In this document: piece by piece, positions 57,631-64,000 of the stretch
Numbering within the stretch: position 1 is the stretch's first letter
Layout: each line of letters opens with the position of its first letter
Source of the DNA: Piper betle
Lineage: Eukaryota > Streptophyta > Magnoliopsida > Piperales > Piperaceae
DNA: 64,000 bases
Reading direction: 5' to 3'
NCBI GenBank assembly: GCA_033002965.1
Contig: JAURVB010000159.1
Coordinates: 1-64,000 of the forward strand
Translations under genes and position numbers: made by a program
The notes under the pieces: model-generated
The model's input: the letters and a program-made list of their open reading frames with translations, nothing else
The model's database searches: none
Told to the model about the DNA's origin: nothing

Positions 57631-58285
57631 GGGTTGCTCAGTCAGGGCGAGCCAGCTCGTGAGCATTTAGCGTTCGGCTCGGCTTGACTCGACTCGAAAC
57701 TCGACATTTAAATGCTCGACTCGAACTCGACTCGAACTCAAATCTTACGAGCCGAGTTTGAGCAAGGTCGTGTTCGACTCGACTCGACTCGGTTGTAACT
57801 CGAACTCGACTCGAACTCGGGCTCGTAGTTCGACTCGAACTCGACTCGATAAAATAATATAATAATATAGTCTTTATATTATATTTTATTTATATATATA
57901 TGAAATATAATAACAAAGAAGCAAGATAGTTGAGATGACAAGTATTCACCTTGATGACTTCAAGGTTGTGGGTTCAAACCACAATGGCCTCACTTTTTTA
58001 AAGTGAGGTACTTCTGACTTTTAATCGAGCTGATTTCAGAGGTACTTTGACTTTTAATCGAGCTGATTTCGAGCTAACGAACGAGCTGGCGAACGAGCTC
58101 ACAAAGAATTAAACAGTTTAAGTATATTCGAGCTCGAACATATAAAAAGTATTCGAGTCGAACTCGAGCATGTATGTCCAAAACTCGTTCGATCTCGAGT
58201 CGAGTCGAACGAGTTTCGAACGATTCGAGCCGAGTTCGAGCACATGTTCAGCTCGGGCTCGCTGCGCTTCAATTAAGCACCCCTA
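57631..58285. mobile_element. hAT-like element with CTCGAACTCGA-type repeats
   Basis: The ends TAGGGTTGCTCAGT and (reverse) TAGGGGTGCTTAATTG form imperfect inverted repeats. Flanks CTTCCTCT and CTTCCTTC may be a worn 8-bp target duplication. Both ends are filled with GACTCGA/CGAACTCG words in opposite orientation that can fold back. The AT-rich centre includes TGTGGGTTCAAACCACA at about 57,966-57,982, which resembles a Pol III B box. No coding capacity is seen. Confidence 0.6.
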
Positions 58286-58289
58286 CTTC

Positions 58290-59640
58290 CTTCATCTCGG
58301 CCGTGGGGAAGAACTTCCTTCCAGTGATAACTCCGAATTAGACTCTCCCGCGGGTGTGAATCTCCTCCCCAATATGGACTTCGGCAATTTTTCTTGGTGA
58401 TCGGCACAATGGTGAGGCAAAATCCCACAGTGAGCAACGTCTAGGAGGGAAAGCCTTCTCCTTCTTTTATTCTCTCAATTGCTCCCTTTTACGCCAGGGA
58501 GGCCATAACCAGCGATTCACCTTCAAGCTTCAGCATCCGGCATCGTCCTGGTGGAGCAGCAACTTGATAGACCTCCACTACGACGTCTCAACACCAGGCA
58601 ATTCGTCTATCAATTGGTTGGCTGGCAAATCATTCAATAATTGATGTGAACAGAGGATGGAGATGGCGGCCTGTCTCTCCTTCACCTTCGTCGAACACCA
58701 ACGTGCTGGGCTCGTCTCCAGCAGTAGGGGGCGGAAGCGAACCAACGGCGGCTATCTCTTCTTGGCCAACTACTATCGGCTCCGGCAAGGCTCCGAGGCG
58801 GTTCTTCGTGGTGGTGACAGCAGGAAAACGAACTAGCAGTGACAAATCTGGTCTTGGCGTGGAATTCCGGTTGTCGGCAGCAAGTCTTGGGTAAACAGCG
58901 AGACAACCAGAATACTACAACGGCGTTTCACCTTCGTTCCAGGGCAGTTGTCCCTTTTCCTGGTTCAAACTCCGGCCTCTGTTTTTACCCTGCTCCGATC
59001 AACACTTTACTTCTAAAATTCTGGCGACGGCGGCGTCGAACTCCGGCGGGACTCCACCCAGAATTGAAGATTGCTTCGCTGGCTTCGCTTTGAACACCAA
59101 GATGGGGTAGGGGACAGCCGGATTTGGTCGGAAAACAGCCGCGAAATCCATCTTTTGCTGCTGCTTCTAACCTCTGTTTTCTCCCCTTCTCCGGTTATGA
59201 TGGCAGGGACAACAGCTTTGGCAATCTGCAATGGTGGGAAGCCTCGTAAGCATGGCTCCAAGGGGACATGACGGCGGCTGCTCCGACGAGGATAGACAGG
59301 CTGCTCTGAAGCTTCCCCGTGGTGGCAAGCAAGCAGGTGCGGCAACAGGGAGGAAGGGCCTCGGTGGTGTCGGTTCCTTGGCAACAACGAACAGGCACTC
59401 TTTTCCTTGGCTGAGCGGCAAGACAGTGCAACTTCAAAGCTCCAAAACGGGGGCTGTAACCAACTCCTTGGGGATTATTGATGGGCTTCGAAACAGCAAC
59501 ACTTGTTAGCAAGACAGAGAAGCAACAGGCAGGAAGACGGCGGGGCTCCCCTACGGCTGGACAAGGCTCCACGGCCCGGCGCCATCGAACTCCGGCAGGC
59601 AATCCCAACACACTTTTCTAGAAATTTTTTTCCAGATTTT
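58290..59640. other. GC-rich block, probably a transposon part, non-coding
   Basis: A sharply bounded GC-rich region holds many short frames on both strands and no recognisable domain. The style (GGCGG, CTCCGGC, GGCTCC words; no splice-site pattern) resembles LTR or 5' leader sequence of plant retrotransposons. It may instead belong to the promoter of the downstream esterase gene. I see no TG...CA pair with target duplication. Confidence 0.35.
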
Positions 59641-59879
59641 TCCCACAGCTCGACTAGTTATTGAGTTTTCTGTTCTACAATTACGAGTAACGAATCATAG
59701 ACCGCCTAATCTTTTTACAAATCTTCCATTATAATTTTGTAACCGCCTACGCTTGTTCTTCCGTCTTTGGATAACTACAAATCCTACAAATTATTTACGT
59801 AGCTGAGATAAGTACCTTAGTCATCCGAGATAACTACCAATATTGAGTTTGATTTATCTTTTAACAAACATAAATAAAT

Positions 59880-59963
59880 AAATAAAATGGTTTAATTGGT
59901 ATCAACCAAAGCTTTGCAAAGGCAAGAGCAAGCTTCTGTGCAGCAAATCCCTCCGCAATCCCA
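59880..59963 (+). other. Possible leader exon or degraded ORF upstream of the esterase gene
   Basis: From about 59,897 the plus strand reads VSTKALQRQEQASVQQIPPQSQ before a donor-like CCCAG|GTTGGT at about 59,963. An acceptor at about 60,397 (CGTTGCAG) would join it in frame to the exon carrying the esterase ATG. The preceding codon is TTG, and a TAA lies just upstream, so no start is visible. It could be a leader exon or a relic of a transposon gag start. Confidence 0.25.
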
Positions 59964-60429
59964 GGTTGGTGATTCTGATTCATAGAAAAGGGGGAAAGAG
60001 AGATAAAAGGAATCCAGCCTTTTCCATCTCCACTTTAAAAAAATGGAAAGGATGGTTTCATGTCAATCCATCCTCCGAGTTTCATCATTTGCCAGGCACA
60101 AAAACGAAAAAAAAATCGTTTCTTTTGATTTAGCTTTTTCCGGTTCGGTGCTGGTTTGATGGCCGACAAAGCATTTGATGGTGTGTCGTATAGGGGGCGA
60201 TTGGTGGTTTGCTTCTGAATGTTGCTCGTGATTGTTGTTTTGAGTGTTCTTTTTTTGTATGTGTGTTGGTTGGAAAGTGGATTTGCTTTTTGATGCGCCT
60301 CAACGGCGAGTTTGGTTGATTTGGTTTGCTTTTGTTAGCCATTTTTGTTGTTATAAATTGGGAACCTCAATGTGGTGTTGTTGCTTGTCGTTGCAGGAGC
60401 TGCCTCCGGTGATTGCACGAGCTGGGTTT

Positions 60430-61250
60430 GTGAGGATGAGTCATGGGAGTAGCTCGTCTGTCTCTGGTCTGTAATGTTTTTTGGCATATTATTATCTTGA
60501 TTTTAGTTGTTTGTAAAGATTTGTAGGAATTGACTGTTGTTGGATTTGTATGTAGAAGTGATGCGTTCCTGCATTTTTTTGAAATTGTGGTCCGGAAGAA
60601 GTTTTGTGAAAACCCTAAACTTGTTTAGCTCTGATTGTTTGTACAAGCTATTTGATTGTATGCACAAGCTTTGAGGTATTTGTGTGAGGATGGGCCATGA
60701 GAGTAGCTATTTTGCTTTCATCTGGAATGTTTTCATCTATTATCTGGATTTTGGTTGTTCACAAGATGTGAGCTAACTGCATTATTTAGTTTATTTTTGT
60801 CAGTTGTTAAAATTTGTGCGTAATATTGATATGCTTCGTATTTTGTTCAACTTGGGGTGAGGAAGATGAAATGAATCTTTGTGAAACTTAAACTTGTTTT
60901 GCTTTGATTGTAAGTACAAGCTATTTTATTTTATGTGCAAGATTTGTAGTGTTTGCAGCACCGCTATTATGAGGATGAGTCATGGGAGTGGCTCCTTTGG
61001 CTCTGGTCTGGAATGCTTCCATTTCTTGTTGGATTTTGGTTGTTTAGAAGATTTGATTGTTTGGATAGTTCCATTTATGTGCAAGATTTGTGGGGTTTGC
61101 GGCACCGCTGTTATGAGGATGAGTCATGGGAGTAGCTCTTTGGCTCTGGTCTGGAATGTTTCCATTTCTTGTTTGGATTTTGGTTGTTTAGAAGATTTGA
61201 TGGAACTGCAGCATTTAGCTTACTTGTGCAGATTGTTAGATCTATACTTA
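60430..61250 (+). repeat. Tandem copies of the esterase start exon and its flanks
   Basis: The segment GAGGATGAGTCATGGGAGT, followed by GCTC..CTCTGGTCTG(G)AATG, recurs with its ATG at 60,437, 60,690 (decayed), 60,975 and 61,119. Each copy is followed by TTGGATTTTGGTTG-type sequence. Copies at 60,437 and 60,975 keep ATG plus 31 bases to a GT donor, the same phase. The copy at 61,119 has 30 bases, so its donor would shift the frame. The copy at 60,690 has lost the donor context. Confidence 0.85.
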
Positions 61251-64000
61251 GAATTGATTCATTTCCGATTCTGTTGAACTTGTGGTATGAAAGTTGAGGT
61301 GAAACTTCCTGGAACCTTATCAAGTTTAGCTTTTTTAGCTATATCACGGAGAAACTGCAAACGAAATACATTAGATTGTATTAATTTACTGTTGGAAATA
61401 AAGTGCATCCCACAGGTTCTGTATGCTTTATTTTTAATGTTGATGTATGACTGTCGTCTAATTACTCTGAATAAGTTTGATTTGGCCAATTCCTTACTTT
61501 AGTCTTTGTGAACATAGGAGCAAGTTATCAGTTTGGAAGAACTCATGTAGTCAAGCCAAAGGGGAAACACCAAGCAACTGTTGTTTGGCTTCACGGGCTT
61601 GGTGATAATGGTCTGAGGTACATATGGCTCTTCCAATTAGATTTTTTGGAATAATGATAGCAATTTTTCCTGCTGAACTAAATCTGTACTTTCAGAACTT
61701 CTTCTTGGTTGTTTTGGCTTCCTGATGGTTTATTAGTTATTACATGAATAATTATAAAACACATATTGCATGGTCATGATTTTGCACTGAACTTAACTCA
61801 GTTAGATCTTCAACTTGTGTGACTCTAATCTTCCACAAATATTTAGTCGATTATGTTCTGGGGGTGTTCATGAATTTAGATATCTGAAAAGTTGTTCTGC
61901 ATCATGATATTAATTTTGTAAACTGGTGCCAATTATTTCAAAACTGTCCATCGCAGACAGATACCCCCTAGGCACTCTGTAATATAATATTTTAACCTCA
62001 GCCCACATTTCATATTTATAGCGCTGCACTTTCCACATGCCTTAGAGACATTATTTGTGAATGTAATGCAGCTTTATTTCAAGGGGTCTCTGCTATCATG
62101 AATTGGTTGCTAATCAAATGACTAGTGAAATTAACTTCAACTGATTTCTGTGGTTGCCTTGTTGCAGCTGGTCCCAGCTCTTCGAAACCCTTCCTCTGCC
62201 CAATGTAAGTTGTATTGTGTTGTTTAGAAGGCATTTAACATGGAAGTTTTTCCATCTTAAATCTTATAGGATCTGTTTGTTTCTATCCTCTGACAAGTTT
62301 TATGTTTTTGGGTCATTTGTACACACTAAATACAGATTAAATGGATTTGTCCAACAGCGCCAACCCGCCGAATAGCATTTTTTGGTGAATTTCCTTCAAC
62401 TGCGTGTATGATTTTTAGCAGGTTTCTTGAGCACCTTTCCTTGTTTTCACTGGTTTTAAGTCTTTAACTCAATGGTTCCATATGTTCTATGATTCAGGGT
62501 TTGATGTGGCAGACCGTTTGGAGAACAGTCCTGATGATGTTGAAGGGCTAGATGCTTCAGCAGCGCATGTTGCAAACTTGTTATCCACGGAACCTGCAGA
62601 TAGTAAGATCCTTTTGAGAAGCTTAATGGTTCTGTATCCTTGTTATACACAATTTTAATTTATTTCAGTATTAATTTTCAACAAACTACAATACTACAGG
62701 ATCATCATTTCTTTCTAATGCTTTTGTGGTTTTTTTGTAAATGTGTTATAATTGTTTACCTGTACAATGCGAAAACTGTTGATCCCATACATTTTTATTG
62801 CGTGACTTGGCTGAGGTGTTCCTGATTGCGATTTCTTAATTATAAAACCTTGTGTTGCTTAGCAATGGTTGAGATTGGTAGGAAAGTAACTTGTGATTTA
62901 TGGTAGCTGTGTTGTGGCTATGGATTGACATTGATAAAAAATAAACTTACTTTTTTAAGTCTAAGTTGGCTTTTTTGAGAAGTAACTTTTATTTAGATTA
63001 CTTCAATTGTTTTATATTGGTTAATATTCAACTATATGTAAGTCCACTGACGACTAAACATGTACTTAATAATGTCCATGGCTCTCTTCATATAAAAAAT
63101 TAATGTTTATGCCTATTACTATTATAGCAAAGGGCTTTTGACTCTGAGAGTAACTTATATGGTATATTGAGCATCATCTTTTCTTTTATTGCAGTCAAAC
63201 TAGCAGTTGGTGGCTTTAGCATGGGTGCTGCAACTGCTCTTTACTCTGCTACTTGTTCTGTTCATGGTAAATATGGCAATGATACCCCATATCCGGTTAA
63301 ACTTAGTGCAGCTGTCGGTTTAAGTGGATGGCTTCCATGCGCACGGTGTGTGATCTCTTCTATTAATTACTGCTAGTTCTCTTACTTCATGTTGAGTTTC
63401 CTTGCCCTTGTTAAATTTTATTTTAACTTTTCTCGTACTGTTTCAGGAGCTTGAAAACAAAGATTAAAAATTCACCTGAAGCCGCAAGTAATGCTGCTTC
63501 TCTTCCCCTACTGCTTTGTCATGGAAAAGGTATTCCTTTATGTTTAGTTCTAATCTAGAAGGGTGTATAGATTAATTAATCAATTGAAATTTTATTCGGA
63601 AGGTATACGTTTAAAAGCGGTTCTGTTATGCTTGGTAATTATTGTTATGTTTCCCGTGCATCACTATTGAGGGTAACTTAGATCAATATTATTCTATCAT
63701 GTTGAAGTATCTTTTCTGATTAGATCAAGGTAGTATAATTATTCATTTGCTTCTACAGGAGATGATGTTGTTGTTTGTAAACATGGAGAAAAAGCTGCGG
63801 ATGCTCTTATTTTGAGTGGATTTCAAACTTTTGCATTCAAAACCTACAAAAGGTACCTGACAAGTAGTTCCCTTATGATTATAAACTTTACTTCATGAAC
63901 ATACCCTACTAAAGATTGGTTTGATTCCACTCCTATATGTATGCAGCCTAGGTCATCACATCATCCCTGAAGAGATGGATGATATCTGCAAATGGCTCAC
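60437..64000 (+). CDS. Acyl-protein thioesterase-like carboxylesterase, 3' end beyond window
   Basis: An alpha/beta-hydrolase of the acyl-protein thioesterase/phospholipase-carboxylesterase family; members remove palmitate from proteins or cleave small esters, and plants have several. Exons are 60,437-60,467 (start exon, one choice); 61,518-61,617; 62,168-62,204; 62,336-62,405; 62,498-62,602; 63,195-63,345; 63,447-63,529; 63,759-63,852; 63,947 to the edge. All junctions are GT-AG and frames join. Motifs are VVWLHGLGDNG (oxyanion region), ICPTAPTRR, the nucleophile GFSMGAA (exon 6), GLSGWLP, the acid in GKGDDVV (exon 8) and the histidine in LGHHIIPEEMDD (exon 9). The triad is complete. No signal peptide is seen. 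The first coding exon encodes only MSHGSSSSVS and exists in several tandem copies. Confidence 0.93.

Noticed and set aside
58630..59611. Several frames of 70-138 codons in the GC-rich block
   Set aside because: Both strands are open, composition is biased and no domain is seen.
59890..59915. TGGTATCAACCAAAG as a retrotransposon primer binding site
   Set aside because: It matches the tRNA-iMet site for only eight bases and no LTR end (CA) lies just upstream.
1..64000. CRISPR arrays, bacterial operons or ribosome binding sites
   Set aside because: No regularly spaced short repeats with unique spacers exist; the window is plant nuclear DNA with spliced genes.

Overview
The window is nuclear DNA of a flowering plant. 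The sequence shows spliced genes with GT-AG introns, several AT microsatellites, a long terminal repeat element, a plastid DNA insertion and a large cluster of old pararetrovirus copies. Several host genes have GC-rich first exons followed by AT-rich later exons, and promoters carry GGGCCCAC boxes. Both are common in monocots, so a monocot is my best guess, but the window does not prove it.

Positions 1 to about 30,800 are a dense graveyard of endogenous pararetroviruses (Caulimoviridae, florendovirus-like by gene order). Reading across fragments, the viral order is: promoter, leader, tRNA-iMet primer binding site, ORF1 (movement protein, capsid with zinc knuckle, aspartic protease, reverse transcriptase, RNase H), then ORF2 (unknown function, two zinc knuckles near its C-terminus), then promoter again. 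At least three diverged lineages are mixed: A (1-13,160), B (about 18,600-30,800) and C (13,210-13,703 continuing at 17,572-18,590). All copies are broken by stops, frameshifts, deletions and inversions. Many neighbouring copies face each other and form long inverted repeats. A 3.86-kb solo LTR (13,704-17,566) with a perfect 5-bp target duplication splits the lineage C promoter region. The cluster ends against a nuclear copy of the plastid trnA-rrn23 spacer (30,797-31,062), followed by a decayed Ran GTPase gene (31,484-32,230).

From about 35,700 the window is ordinary host gene space. An Agenet/ENT-domain protein gene lies on the minus strand (35,704-37,489), then a complete 14-exon (6-4) photolyase gene (UVR3, minus strand, 42,294-48,595) with a hAT-like element in intron 9 and a 190-bp tandem repeat in intron 1. 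A two-exon gene for a small single-pass membrane protein (minus strand, 50,702-51,980) is divergent from a six-exon mitochondrial cytochrome c oxidase subunit 5b gene (plus strand, 53,094-56,424). After a repeat-rich gap comes an acyl-protein thioesterase-like gene (plus strand, from 60,437), cut by the window end, whose first coding exon is tandemly duplicated.

The host genes are unrelated housekeeping genes (chromatin reading, DNA repair, respiration, depalmitoylation or esterase activity) with no sign of a shared pathway. The most unusual content is the viral cluster: its palindromic layout, its recurrent breakpoints beside the primer binding site, and the tandem zinc knuckles of ORF2.
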